A DNA stretch of 64,000 nt from Dipteronia dyeriana (lineage: Eukaryota > Streptophyta > Magnoliopsida > Sapindales > Sapindaceae). The stretch lies in assembly GCA_032871835.1 (NCBI GenBank), contig CM065298.1, positions 77,528,154 to 77,592,153 of the forward strand. Direction: 5' to 3'. Position 1 is the stretch's first letter; each line of letters starts with the position of its first letter. Shown here in pieces: positions 33,835-46,762 of this stretch. A program made the translations under genes and the position numbers. The notes beneath the pieces were generated by a model. It was not told where the DNA came from. It saw nothing but the letters and a program-made list of their open reading frames with translations, and did not search any database.

Positions 33835-34734
33835 GTGCTGAAGAACAAAATTGGAAAGCTAGACTCCAAGTCTGTTGTTTGCCTATTTGTAGGATACTCC
33901 AAGGAGACCAGAGGTGGACACTTCTATAGTCCCGAAGATGACAAAGTATTTGTATCGACAAATGCAAAGTTTCTTGAGGACAATTACATTAGTGACCATA
34001 AACCTCGTTCCAAGATTGTATTAAATGAGTTGGAGCCTGGTGAGACTAGTGCTTTATCAACAAAAGTTGTTGATCCACAAACATCTGAGAGTCAGATGGT
34101 TCTTGATCAGGATACACTACCACCTAGACGTAGTGAGAGGGTTGTGAGACAACCTGAACGCTATTTAGCTATAGATGAGAGGCAAGGTGTTGTCTCTGCT
34201 GATAGTGTGGATGATCCATTGACATTTAAGAATGCAATGGAAGATCCTGATAAAGAGGAATGACTTAAAGCCATGAATCTCGAGATGGAGTCCATGTACT
34301 CTAACTCAGTTTGGGATCTTGTAGACTTACCGGATGAAGTAAAACCCATAGGGTGTAAGTGGATCTACAAGAGAAAGAGAGGATTAAACGGGAAGGTAGA
34401 GACCTTCAAGGTAAGGCTAGTGGCCAAGGGTTATACCCATAAAGAGGGGGTCGATTATGAAGCGACCTTCTCGCCAGTAGCCATGTTTAAGTCTATTAGG
34501 ATTCTTTTATCCATTGCTGCCTATTTCGATTATGAAATTTGGCAAATGGATGTCAATATTGTATTCTTGAATGGAAATCTTAATGAGAGCATTTATATGA
34601 TGCAACCAGAGGGATTCGTGTCTCCAGATCAAGAGCAAAAGGTTTGCAAGCTGCAAAGGTCCATCTATGGACTTAAGCAAGCATCTAGAGTATTCCGGAC
34701 AGGATTTAATCCCGTTAAGATACACGAATTCTAA
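33835..34734 (+). pseudogene. Copia element D: linker and truncated RT
   Basis: The linker contains FVGYSKETRGG, SERVVRQPERYL and DDPLTFKNAME, then a TGA. RT starts with MNLEMESMYSNSVWDLVDLP, PIGCKWIYKRKRG, VRLVAKGYTHKEGVDYEATF, MDVNIVFLNG and YMMQPEGF, and ends abruptly after YGLKQASR. The catalytic YVDD box is absent because the sequence jumps into a block from just upstream of RNase H (GFNPV). Compared with E, about 580 bases are missing. Confidence 0.88.
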
Positions 34735-35197
34735 TTTTCAATCAGACAAGGATTCTATAAAATCCATGTCTGGATCAGTATTCACCCTGGGTGGTGTTGC
34801 CATTGTGTAGAGAAGTATCAAGCAATCTTGCATTGCTGACTTTACCATGGAAGCCGAATATGTAGCTACTTGTGAAGCTGCTAAAAAGGTTGTTTGGTTC
34901 CTTAAGTTCTTAAGTGATCTGTAAGTTGTTCCAGACCTGGATAAGCCCATCACACTTTATTATGATAACAGTGGTGTTGTGGCTAATTCCAAAGAACCAA
35001 GAAGCCACAAGAGAGGGAAGCATATAGAGAGAAAGTATCATCTCATCAGAGAGATAGTGTAGAGAGAAGATGTGATCGTCACCAAGATAGCCTCACAAAG
35101 CAATCATAACGATCCATTTACGAAGACCTTACCAGCTAAAGTGTTTCCGGGTCACCTAGATGTTCTAGGGTTATGAGACATGCCTCACATGCTTTAG
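34735..35197 (+). pseudogene. Copia element D: RNase H remnant
   Basis: Readable in shifted frames are IKSMSGSVFTLGG-like, SIKQSCIADFTMEAEYVAT, YYDNSGVVANSKEPR, RKYHLIREIV and LPAKVF blocks. These correspond to the RNase H and C-terminal end of plant copia pol. Several stops are present. The terminal TAG is at 35195-35197, four bases before the polypurine tract. Confidence 0.8.
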
Positions 35198-35200
35198 TGC

Positions 35201-35211
35201 AAGTGGGAGAT
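35201..35211 (+). other. Polypurine tract of copia element D
   Basis: AAGTGGGAGAT directly precedes the 3' LTR start (TGTTGGAGTTTATG). Confidence 0.85.
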
Positions 35212-36887
35212 TGTTGGAGTTTATGCCCTAAACATGTAACTTGTAAATGGATTTATGAAGTAAATAAAAAGAAAGGTTCAATTCATTCTGTTATGTTATT
35301 TATTTTATAAACTTGTGTACATATTAACATCCTGGATTGCTGGATGTAATCTCAAACTATGTATATGAGTGTCATATACTGATGGATACAGTAAGTGACA
35401 GGCAATCTAAAGAGTACATATATAGCAAATAAAGCTGGGTACTATATTTGTGGTTAATCTATAGCTGCGGTCCATTCCGTAATGTACAATGATTCTATCT
35501 TGAATCATTCATATGAGATATGGAAATAGAGGCACCTTGTATGATGTGATCATATAGGACTGGGCCTTGATCTATATGAATTTCACACCAATATCCGTTT
35601 ACCGATGAGATTCATATATATCAACTAATGATGGCTATATATGGGTGATCTTAATCCTGAGTGTCTTATCGACTCCTTTAGGTTAGATCGTGGTCTTTGA
35701 TATACCATGGGTGAGGTCAGATGCATTTCCTGATCAGTATACTCCGTATGTTGGGATTGCAGTTTAGCTTGTGGCTGGGAAGGTTTGTACACAATAGTGG
35801 AATATACTCCTTCTTGTGAGAAGTAGATGGTAGTTCCCTTAAGGGTTGATTCAGGGCTTCGACAATATGAGCGCTCTCATAATTCCGTGAGGAAATAGGA
35901 TTTATTGTCCATTAGAGAATCAATGGTACTTAAAGGATATATGTAATTAAAGGGGTATAACGGATATTATGACCCAGCTCTAATTATGAACTACTGTGCA
36001 GGATCACACAATATGTAATAGCTATATCGATGGACACCGAGTTGTATCGGTTTGTGTAAAAACGTCTGCAGTTGAGAGAGTGCAGCTTCGGGTTTTTAGT
36101 GGAATAACACCGGAGTTAATAATCAATGAATATTAATTAAAGAGTTTAATTAATGATTCTGAGGATTATTGGAGCTCAAAACACCGTGGGTCCATTAGGT
36201 CCCTTTGCTAGCCCGATCGATTCAGGTAACAAGGGTCACGGTTAATTGATTGGATTGTCCAGTTAATTGTGTTACAAAAATGACATGTTTTTATTCGGGA
36301 ATTAATTGAATAATGAGATTATTTAATTAATAGATAATGGTTATTAAATAACTTAAATAATGAGATTATTTAATTATGTTATTAATCACTAAATGAAGGG
36401 TGTATGTTGATATTTATTTTTGAATAAAATAAGATTATATGATTATTTTACTTTATTAAATTAAATATTTTAATTTTGAATTTAAATAGTTTGAATTCAA
36501 AATTAAAATCAAATAAAAGATATGGTATATTTTTTATTTGAAAGTTTTTAAAAATCAAATAAAAGATATGAGATATTTTTTATTTGAAAGTTTTTAAAAA
36601 TCAAATATAGATTTGATCTAATATTTAAATATTATATATGTGATATATATAATTTAAAAAAAAATGGCATTGTGAGTTTTCACACACAGCTTCAGCAAAT
36701 ATATATACATATATATATCGACAAAAAAGCAAAGTGGTTACTTTTTGGTTTTTATCACACACATCAACCAAATTTTTTGGCTTTTATACAAAAAGAGTTT
36801 TTGGTTTTTTGTTTTTGTCATACACACAAAAGAAAAACAAAAGTGTTGTGTGCAAGTGATTGCACCAAGAAAATATATATATATATA

Positions 36888-36932
<45 letters not shown>

Positions 36933-37336
36933 TTATATATATGTATGTATATGTATAACTAATTTTTTTTAACTACTAGAATTGTTCTAGGTAGTTTTTT
37001 TTTAAGAAGAAATAGTTTCTCCATTCGTTTTTCTCTACACCCTCCATCCTAAGTTCCTGAGAACCGTGACACGCCCACACGTAGTTACCAGTCCCAGGAA
37101 TAGCTAGGAAGATCAGTGGTACAGACCATGAGCATATCGAAAAGTGAAGGAGCCTCCAAACGTTGGTAAACTTATTAATCTACTTTTTAATTATTGATTA
37201 CAATTTCCTATATTTACATATATATTTTATTAGTGTAATAATTTTTATATGTATTTTTTTCCGAAAATAATTACGATCTATAAAAAAAAAATTAAAACCC
37301 GTTTTCGTTGCGTGACCGGTGAACGGGGTTCTAACA
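35212..37336 (+). repeat. 3' LTR of copia element D
   Basis: This is a direct repeat of 28024-30051, 2125 bases long. It contains a longer TA microsatellite (36872-36951) than the 5' copy, and lacks a short block near the end (GGCCCCAGATACAG region of the 5' LTR). Confidence 0.93.
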
Positions 37337-37341
37337 CAAAC

Positions 37342-38135
37342 TTTATCTCATGGTCATTTAGTTTCATTCTAGGATCATCTAATCTTGGAGCACCATCTTT
37401 TTCTTGACTAGGTAATTTCTACATGTTCTAGACTTCATTGTTTCATTACTATGTCATGTATGCCTAGGTTTTAGCTTTTATTGCTAATTGAATGCATGTT
37501 CTTGTGTTTAAAAGCTTCTATTATATGTTTGTGACATTGGTTGTTGGTTGAGAACATTGATTAGTGATAGTTAGCATATAGGAAAATTTTACCCTTCCAG
37601 CTAAATCTTCTTGTATTTGCATTTAGAGATTGATATCTAGGATTTGCATTCAATTGTCTTATTTACTTTCCTAGATAAGCTCAAATGCCTTGACCTAGCA
37701 TTTTTTCACTTTGAATATCATTATATATTCACTTAGGTTGCATTGTCTTTTCATTGTTGTTAAGCTAGTGGGTAAGAGTTTAGTAGACAAGCTTGTCGAT
37801 CAAGAATCACTATTAAGGCCTGTTGGGTAGTAGTGGTGGGTTAGTAACCTTAAAGTGTGACTAGGTGGTCAACTTAGGTTGTAAACGTCATTACAATAGT
37901 GTATTTGAGGATAGGGTGTGGCTAGAAGGATAGCCCGTGGTTTTTCCCTTGTTAAGGGTTTCCACGTAAATATCGTGTGTCAATTTTTATTTCCGCATTT
38001 TTACTTGCTTTTCATGTTTGTTAATGGGGTGAATCTATTAACATTGCTTAATTTGAAAAAGTTGGTAATCAATAGTGTTAAGAAACCTATTCACCCCCTC
38101 TAGTTTTATAGATATACACTTTTTAGGGAATTTCA
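37342..38135 (+). repeat. 5' LTR of element F, right part
   Basis: This continues the LTR after D and its target duplication. It ends GGGAATTTCA, two bases before the primer-binding site. The last 170 bases resemble the end of solo LTR G. Confidence 0.8.
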
Positions 38136-38137
38136 AT

Positions 38138-38149
38138 TGGTATCAAAGC
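38138..38149 (+). other. Primer-binding site of element F
   Basis: TGGTATCAAAGC has one mismatch to the tRNA-Met consensus TGGTATCAGAGC. Confidence 0.85.
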
Positions 38150-38260
38150 CGGTGCCTAGAAATAATTAGGTGATCCGTCCTTTGTGCATTTTTTTTTGTT
38201 GCTTGCATTTTGTGTGTTGCATTACATTTTCATCTCATTCATTAATTACCCTCAAACAAT

Positions 38261-39247
38261 ATGAGTGGAAATTGTGGTAGTCATGAGGGAGCCTCAAGCA
38301 CAAGACCCCCTTTGATCAATGGGGTGAATTATGCTTCTTGAAAGGGCAAGATGGAATCCTATCTTTGCCAAATAGATTACCGTGCTTGGATGGCTATTGA
38401 AAATGGGTACACTCCTCCAATAATGACCACCGAAGAGGGAGATGAAGTTCTCAAGCCCAAATCTCAATGGAGTACACAAGAATTTAAGGCATCCAAGTGA
38501 AACAACAAGGTCATACATGCCATCCTTTATGCCATGGACGATAATCAATACGAGTTGATCCAAACCACCAGGAATGAAAAAGTGGCTTGAGAGATTCTTC
38601 AAACAGCTCATGAAGGCACTGAAGTAGTCAAAGACTCCAAGCTCCAAGTCCTTTAAACATAATTTGAGATGATTAAAATGGAGGAGGAAGAGCGCTTCAA
38701 TGACTTTCAGGTGAAGTTAATGGATATTGTAAATCAAAGCCATCAACTAGGTGATCCATACTCAGATAGAAGAATCAAGCAAAAGATTATGAGGTCACTT
38801 CCTAGGAGATTTGAGTCTAAGGTAATGGCACCTGAGGAGAATAGAGACTACAAGAATATGAAGCCTAGTGAAGTGATCGAAAGACTTTTAGCTTATGAAT
38901 CTAGGTGGACTTCTACACCAAAACCTCTAAAGAAGCAAAATAGCATTGCATTGAAGACTTCCAAGGTTGAAGAGAAAGAGGATGATGACTCAGACGAGGA
39001 GATGGATCTCATGGTAAAAAGGTTTAAGAAGTTCATGAAGTTTGAGAAGAAAGAATTTGGATCTAAGGGAAAAGAAGTAAAGAAGAAGAGTCATTTCAAG
39101 AAAATGGAGAGATCACAAGAGAATGACTCTAAAAAGGGCATTCAATGCTATGAATGTAGTGGCATCGGTCACATTGCTCTGAAATGTGTAAATATGAAGA
39201 AAAATAAGAAAGGAAAAGTGATGGCGGCCACTTGGAGTGATAGTTAA
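38261..39247 (+). pseudogene. Element F: gag
   Basis: The ATG at 38261 opens MSGNCGSHEGASSTRPPLIN, followed by a TGA in place of the conserved Trp. After further stops the frame is open from 38669 (EEERFNDFQVKLMDIVNQ, LPRRFESKVMAPEENRDYKN, ERLLAYESRW) to a complete CCHC zinc knuckle (CYECSGIGHIALKC). It is a SIRE/Maximus-type gag: helical capsid part, acidic and basic linker, and one nucleic-acid-binding knuckle. Confidence 0.85.
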
Positions 39248-40486
39248 GACCTAGAAGAGGAAGAAAAGTCTTCAGATGATGAAGATAAAGTTACAAACTT
39301 CATAGCATTATAGCAAGGGAGTTATAAGTGATAAAGAAGAAGTATATGGCTTTAGTGATGAGAGCATCCATCTAACTCTAGGTTCAAAATTGATGAGGAA
39401 ATGGACTATGTAAACTTTATGAAGTTCTTTGAGAGCTTTAGATTGAAGAAGAATAATGAGATTCAAAATTTGAAAAAGGATAATCATGAGTTGACTTCAA
39501 AGGTGAATCACTTAAGTTAGAAAGTGAAGATTGGAAGAGAGTTGGAAGAAAGCTTAAAGGAGGAGCTTAGAGAGGCAAAAGAATTGATTGCCAAGATGAC
39601 CTTTGGAACCGAGAAACTTGAATTAACGTTATCAAGTGGGAATAGCCCTTGTGATAAGAGGGTCGTAGGATATGTGGAAGACATGGAAACCACTTCCTTA
39701 AAAAAGACTACTTTTGTCAAGAGTGAAGAGTCAAAGAAAATCCAAGGCCCACAACAACCATCAAAACGGTTTAAAGTTGGGGAATCTTCAAAACAAGTTC
39801 AAGTCAAGGCTCCAACAAAAGGTCCAGTCTAAACTCAATCACAACAAGCTAGAATACATCAAATAAGGCCTCAACCTCAAGTAATCCCCCAATCTTAACA
39901 AAGGACCTTTCATGCTCAATCTAGAAGGGATGCAATCTTGGCTCAATCACAAAGAAGAGAGTTGGCTCTACAGCAAAGATCAACTCAAAGGAGAAGGAAG
40001 CCTTCTATGTTTGCACATGGCTATGGTATAAATTCTTATTTCACACATATTTGTCATTATTTTGGTGTTGAGGGCCATATAAGGCCTAATTGTTTTAAGT
40101 ATATTAATTTGTGTTGTATTGAAAGTATGATTGAGAAAAATATGCTTAGAAGAGACAAAATACATGCACCTAGGAATTTTAGAGCCAATGAACCTAAGGC
40201 TCCTAGAAAGGACAATGTTGCTACTAGGTGGACTAGAAAAAATGAATATTTTTACCATTTGGCCCAAATGGCCTTGATGGTCAAAACCTCTAACACTTGG
40301 TATCTTGATAGTGGATGTTTTAGGCACATGACCAGAAACAAGAGTTTCTTTGAGACTCTTGTTATGGAGGATGGTAGATTTGTCACATTTGGTGATGGTT
40401 CACGTAAGAAAGTTTTAGGAAAAGGAAACATATCTATCCCCAGTTTGCCCTCCTTGCCCAATGCTCTTTATGTAAATGGCTTGTAA
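39248..40486 (+). pseudogene. Element F: coiled-coil region, second knuckle and protease
   Basis: A Glu/Lys-rich stretch (39524-39832) predicted to form a coiled coil is typical of SIRE gag tails. It is followed by a damaged second knuckle (CHYFGVEGHIRPNC, one Cys changed to Phe) and the protease (WYLDSGCFRHMT, FVTFGDGSRKKVLGKG, LPNALYVNGL). The active-site DSG is present. Stops separate the three parts. Confidence 0.82.
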
Positions 40487-41550
40487 GCCAATCTCATTAG
40501 CATATCACATTTGAGTGATGAAGGGCTTTTGGTTATGTTTGGCAAAGTTGATTGCTCTATTCTAAAGGAAGATTGACAAGTTTTATTGAAAGGCAAGAGA
40601 TCAAGAGACAATTGTTATTGTCTTGAATCCAATGACTTCTCTTGTAATTTGTCTAGTTGTGATCAAGTTAAATTGTGGCATCAAAGGTTAGGTCATATGA
40701 ATTTCAAAGACTTGAAAGTTCTTGAGAGGTTGAATGTTGTGAGAGGCTTTCCTAAGTTTGGGAATAGGATTGAGGGAGTGTGTGGACCTTGTCAACAAGG
40801 TAAGCAAACTAAGAGTGTGCGACAAAAGGGTAAGTTTCTTACCACCAAGGAGCCATTAGAGCTTCTTCACATGGATATTATGAGTCCCATGCAAACTGAG
40901 AGTCTTTGTGGCAAGAGATACATTTTTGTATGTTGATGATTTTTCTAGATTCACATGGACCTATTTTCTTAGAGAAAAATTTGAAACTTTTGTAAGAATT
41001 AAATTGCTTTGCACTAAAATTCAAAATGAAAAGAATTCTCACATTAAAAGCATTAAAAGAATTAGGAGTGATCATGATAAAGAATTTGAAAATGCTTGTT
41101 TTGAAAATTATTGTAATAGTGTTGGCATTTCTCATGAGTTTTTAGCTCCTCGAACTCCTTAACAAAATGGGGTTGTAGAGATGAAGAATAGGGTCCTACA
41201 AGAGATGGCTCGTGTGATGTTGCTTAGTAACAATGTTCCTACGAATCTTTGGGTCGGGGCTGTGAATACAGCTTGTTATATAGGAAATAGAGTGTTTTTA
41301 AGGCCCGATACTAGCAAACCTTCTATGAATTATGGAAGGGTAGGAAGCCAAATGTTAGCTACTTCCATTCTTTTGGAAGCAAATGCTACATTCTTAATGA
41401 CCGAGATCAACTTGGCAAGTTTGATGCTAAGAGTGATGAAGGGATTTTCATTAGTTATGCTCTAAATAGTAAGGCCTATAAAGTGTTTAACTTAAAAACT
41501 AGAAGAGTCATGGAATCATCCAATGTTGTCATAGATGACTATAGGCCAAA
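40487..41550 (+). pseudogene. Element F: integrase
   Basis: Blocks seen are LWHQRLGHMNFKDL, CGPCQQGKQTKS, LLHMDIMSPM, VDDFSRFTWTYFLREK, IRSDHDKEFEN, FLAPRTP then a TAA in place of Gln, NGVVEMKNRVLQEMAR and NLWVGAVNTACYIGNRV. A frame change occurs near 40930 between the first two catalytic blocks. The C-terminal part after 41340 is frameshifted. Confidence 0.85.
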
Positions 41551-43331
41551 GTAAAGTAACCATGATGAGGAGGTTAGTGTGTCTCATGATTTACCTTTAA
41601 ATGAGTGTGGTGAGACTTCAAGTGAAGTGATGTTGGATCAAAGTGAAGAGAATGATAAACCTTTTGATAGAGATCCATCTTTGGACTCTAATGACCCCAT
41701 TCCTTGGGTTAAGAGACTCCATGATAAAAGTAATATCATTGGAGATGTTAATGAGGGTGTCAGAACTATACAACAAATGGTTAATCAAATTAGCAATTCT
41801 TGTTATACCTCTCAAATTGAACCCAAAAAGATTGATGAAGCCTTGAATGATGAATTTTGGGTTTTTACCATGCAAGAAGAGTTGAATCAATTTGAAAGAA
41901 ATAAGGTTTGGACTCTAGTTTCTAGACCTAAGAATTCTAATATCATAGGCACCAAGTGGGTGTTCATGAACAAGTCAGATGAGAATGGAAACATTGTACG
42001 CAACAAGGCTAGGCTTGTAGCACAAGGATACTCTCAAATTGAGGGTATCGACTTTGAGGAGACTTTTAAACCAGTTGCCCGTCTTGAGTCTATTAGGCTT
42101 CTTTTGTCCATATCATGTGTGCACAAATTTAAATTACATAAAATGGATGTTAAGAGTGTCTTCCTAAATGAATTTTTGTAAGAGGAAGTGTTTGCTGAGC
42201 AACCCAAGGGGTTTGTGGATCCATACCACCCCAATAATGTCTATCGCCTCAAGAAGGCTTTGTATAGGTTGAAACAAGCTCCAAGGGATTGGTATGAGCG
42301 CCTCACCTTTTATCTTGTTGACAATGGTTACTCAATAGGTAGTGTTGATAAGACCTTGTTCATCAAAGGTAACAAAGATGAGCTTTTCATAGCCCAAATC
42401 TTTGTTGATGACATTGTTTGTGGTTCCACCACCAAATCCAAAGTCCAACAATTTATTGAGGTCATGTCTAATGAATTTGAGATGAGTCTTGTTGGGGAGC
42501 TTAATTACTTTCTAGGTTTGCAAATTAAACAATTGGATGATGAGATCTTCATATCCCAAGCTAAATATGCCAAGAACCTAGTAAAGAAATTTGGCATTGA
42601 GAATGCCAAACATTGTGACACACCTATAAGTACCACATTGAAACTTAGCAAGGATTATAGTGGGAAAAGTGTGGATCAAAGCCTATATCGTGGCATGATA
42701 GGTAGCTTACTTTACTTAACTGTAAGTAGGCCCGATATAGCCTTTAGTGTTGGTGTGTGTGTTAGGTACCAAGCAAGTCCCAAGGAGTCTCATATCTCCT
42801 TTGTGAAGAGAATCATTTGTTATATGAATGGGACATCCAACTATAGGATATGGTACTCTTTAGACACTAATGCTAGTCTAGTTGGTTTTAGTGATGCAGA
42901 TTGGGCTGGTAATTGTGATGATAGGAAGAGTACATCGGCCGATTGCTTCTTTCTAGGAAACAACTTGGTGTCTTGGTTTTGCAAGAAGCAAAACTCCATT
43001 TCCTTATCCACAGTTGAGGCCGAGTATATAGCAGTTGGGAGTGCTTGCACACAACTCCTATGGATGAAGCAAATGCTTATGGACTACGGCTTTGATGAAG
43101 GTACTTTAACTCTCTATTGTGATAACATGAGTGCTATAAACATTTCAAAGAATCATGTCCAACATTTTTGAACCAAGCATATAGACATTAGACACCATTT
43201 CATTAGAGAGCTAGTTGAGAGAAAATGCATTGCACTTGAAAATGTTGGCACTAATGATCAACTAGCAGATTTTGGACTCAACTAGGTTTAAATCACTTAG
43301 TAAGTCTATTGGGATTTGTCATATGTCTTGA
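41551..43331 (+). pseudogene. Element F: RT and RNase H
   Basis: After the linker ([20 protein letters not shown]) RT starts with [32 protein letters not shown] and [20 protein letters not shown], up to [13 protein letters not shown] and a TAA. The second frame (42188-43171) has YRLKKALYRLKQAPRDWYE, the catalytic FVDDIVCGST, LGLQIKQLDDEIFISQAKYA and SLLYLTVSRPDIAFSV. RNase H follows: FSDADWAGNCDDRKSTS, VSWFCKKQNSISLSTVEAEY and LYCDNMSAINISKN. A short deletion removes the IFTK block; the pol end is readable to a TGA at 43329-43331. Confidence 0.88.
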
Positions 43332-44544
43332 TGAGTTTTGGTGTTTGACCCCACATGGAGAGCTCAAGCAAAGAGAGCTAACTTGCATTTCAATAAGCAA
43401 AAATAATTGTTCAATTTTATGCTCATTAATTAATTGCTTGAGTATTAAGGTTGCATATGCTAGTAGTGACTGTTTATTTAATAAGTTTGTCTTTGCCTTG
43501 TTTAAAATTCATGTCTCATTTATGTTCAAACATGCATTTTTGGACTAGCAAATTTGATTGGGAAGTACATTTGATTGACCCAAAATTTATCTCCATGTTT
43601 ATATGAACTTGAGTCTGACATGCTTAAATATTATGCATGAAGTAATAGTGTAAAATTGTTTGTGAATGCAATTGACAAAGCTAAACTCAATAAGGACCTT
43701 GTATCCATTCAACTAATAAGGATGTCTCATCCAATTTAGCTTTGTCTCTCTTCTTGATGGTTGAACAAGACAACAATCAATAAGGATTTTATATCCATTC
43801 AATCAATAAGGATTTTATATCCAAGTCTTGATTGGCCATTAAGAATTGATAATATTGCTTGTGTAATTCAAATGCTTAATTTCCTTATCTTGTTCTAAAA
43901 TGACAATAGGGTGTAAATTGGTTTGACTTCTCTTGGAACCTCTTGATATTTGCTTTGCTAAATACCATTTTTTTAAGTTGGTGTTGCACGTCTTTTATCC
44001 AAGGCAATACCTTCACACATTTTCTTTAAATTAAACTTTCTTGCTCTTCTTTCTCACTTAAATAAATTGAATAAAGTTGTTGTATATGATTATGCAAATT
44101 TCTCTTGCAAATGCCTCTCTTTGCTAAATGACCCAATTGGGGAGACCTCCTTTGCCTATCTTGTGACAAAAATGGGGAGTAGTGTTTTGTGGTTTTTAGG
44201 GGGAGTTGGGGGTGTTAAGAATGGCATGATTTAAGGTTGTTGAGAGTTGCATATGAGGGGAGACTTGTTGAGGGGAGTTAACTAATTTAGGGGGAGCATT
44301 TGGATTTACATTTGTTATTGCATGGTGACTGTTATTGTTGTTTGCAATTTGATAGTATTTTTATCTTCCTTGATCACCTCACATACACTTGTTTTGGAAA
44401 GTGTAGTTATATGATTTTGTAGGAATGTTGATTCTAAAATAGATGGATGACTTGAAGATCTAGTGTTTAGGCATCTCTTTGTATTGTATAAACACTTTTT
44501 GTTGACCCCTTGTCTTTTATTTTGATTATTTGTGAGGATGATAT
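43332..44544 (+). other. 3' non-coding region of element F
   Basis: No envelope-like or other protein is recognised. A short repeated block (AATAAGGA followed by T-rich sequence and TATCCATTCAA, about 43690-43830) occurs three times. G-rich purine runs (GGGGGAGTTGGGGG, GGGGGAGCATTTGG) near 44200-44305 resemble internal polypurine tracts. Confidence 0.6.
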
Positions 44545-45900
44545 TGTTCGGGTTTATGTCCTAAAGATGTAATTTGTAAATGGATTTATGAAATAAACAA
44601 AAGGAAAAGTTCAATCCATTCTTGTTGTGTTGTTTATTTTAAAACTTGTGCATATATTTAATATCCAAAATTGCCAGATGTAATCTCAAACTGTGTATAT
44701 GAGTGTCATACACGGATGGATACAATAAGAGACGTGCAATCTAAAGAGTTCATATATAACAAATAAAGCTGGGTACTTTATTTGTGGTTAATCTATAGTT
44801 GCGGTTCATTCCGTAATATACGGTGATTCTATCTTGAATCATTTATATGGAGATATGAGAATGGAGGCACCTTGTATAATGTGATCATATAGGATTGGAC
44901 CATGATCTATAGGAATCTCTCACCAAGATCCGTTTACAGATGAGATTCATATATATCAACTAAGGATAGCTATATGTAGGTGATCTTAATCCCGAGTGTC
45001 GTAATGACTCCTTCAGGTTAGATCGTGGTCTTTGATATACCATAGGTGAGGTCAGACGCAGCTCCTGATCAATATACTCCGTATGTTGGGATTGCAGTTT
45101 GGCTTGTGGTTGAGAAGGTTTGTAAACAATAGTGGAATCCACTCATTCTTGTGTGAAGTAGATGGTAGTTCCCATAAGGTTTGATTCGGGGCTTGGATAA
45201 TATGAGCGATCTCCTAATTCCATAAGGAAATATGATTTATTGTCCATTAGAGAATCAATGATACTTAAAGGATATATGTAATTAGAGAGGTATAACGGAC
45301 ATTATGACACAACTCTAATTATGAACTACTGAGGAAGATCACACCATATGTAATAGCTATATCGATGGACACCGAGTTGTATCGGTCTGTGTAAAAGCGT
45401 CTACAGTTGAGAGAGTGCAGCTTCGGGTTTTTAGTGGAATAACACCGAAGTTAATAATCAAGGAATATTAATTAAAGAGTTTAATTAATGATTTCGAGGA
45501 TTATTGGAGCTCAAAATACTGTGGGTCCATTAGGTCCCCTTGCTAGCCCAATCGATTTAAGTAACAAGGGTCGCGGTTAATTAATTGGATTGTCCAATTA
45601 ATTGTGTTACGAAAGTGACAAGTGTTTACTCAGAAATTAATTGAATAATGAGATTATTTAATTAATGAATATTAATGATTATGTAAATTAAATAATTTGA
45701 TTATTTAATTGTTTAATTAATCATTAGTTGGAGGATGTTTATTGATATTTAATTTGAATGAAGATAAAATAATTTGATTATTTTATTTTTATTAAATTAG
45801 ATATTTGATTTTGAATTTAAAGAGTTTGAATTCAAAACATATTGATTAATATCTTTAAAGATATGAGATATCTTAAAAGATTGGAATTGATTAGTTTTAT

Positions 45901-45941
<41 letters not shown>

Positions 45942-46762
45942 ATATATGTTTTAAATACTTAATGAAGATAAAAAATGTGCATCATCAGTTATTCAATTTG
46001 CATTAAAGGCAAATTGGTATGTAATTGGTATGTGTAAATCAATTGAAAAAAAAAAAACAAACACACATATATATCAGTTTTTGTATATGATACAAACAAG
46101 GAGTGTGTGAAACATTTGATATCAACACACACGAATCAATTAATTATTTTTTGCATGAGATGCAATTGATATATGTATGAGATCAAAATGCATTAGTATC
46201 TTGCATAAGATGCAATTTGGCTGTGCATAGAAGCCAAGAATATCAACTAAAAAAATATGAAACAAACATGCAACAGTGAATTGTTTTTGGCATTCGTATT
46301 TGCTCTGTTGTGTTCAAAAAGGCAAGTGTGTGATATATTAATTAGAGAAAAGTGTGCATGTGTGTTCACTGAAATTTAAGAAAGAGTTTCTTTAAGTCTT
46401 TTCTCTACATCCTCCATTCAAGTTCCTGAGACCGTTACGCGTCCACACGCAGTTACCAATCCCGGTAGATAGCGAGGAAGATCGAGTGGTTTAGACAGAA
46501 GCACATCGTAAAGTGAAAGAGCCTCCAAACGTTGGTAAAATTGGTTCAGACAGGAGCATATCGTAAAGTGAAGGAGCCTTCAAATGTTTGTATGATTTTT
46601 TTCTCTTTATATTGATTAAAATTTCCTATGTTTACATATTGTATGTATTAGTTCCGAAAATAATTACTATCTCAAGTTCACTGGTCCCATATACAAATTA
46701 TGATATGTATAAAAAATTTAAAACCTAGTTCCGCTGCGTAATTGGTGAACAGGGTTCCAACA
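44545..46762 (+). repeat. 5' LTR of copia element E
   Basis: It starts TGTTCGGGTTTATG (one change from the family start) and ends GGGTTCCAACA. It contains a TA microsatellite at 45903-45938, the site at which the virus entered the 3' LTR copy. Confidence 0.92.

Larger units (their letters stand above)
28024..37336 (+). mobile_element. Copia element D
   Basis: This Ty1/copia element has LTRs of 2.0-2.1 kb (28024-30051 and 35212-37336), a perfect 5-bp target duplication (caaac), an exact tRNA-Met primer-binding site and a polypurine tract AAGTGGGAGAT. Gag, zinc knuckle, protease, integrase and RT are readable, but RT is joined to RNase H by a deletion. It is closely related to element E and more distantly to C. 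Confidence 0.93.

Noticed and set aside
36672..36972. Frames with long Tyr-Ile runs
   Set aside because: They are translations of the TA microsatellite in the D 3' LTR, not proteins.
44157..44310. A second LTR boundary in the F 3' region, suggested by polypurine-like GGGGGAG runs
   Set aside because: No TG-starting repeat matching the F LTR follows; the true polypurine tract and LTR are at 63754-63768.
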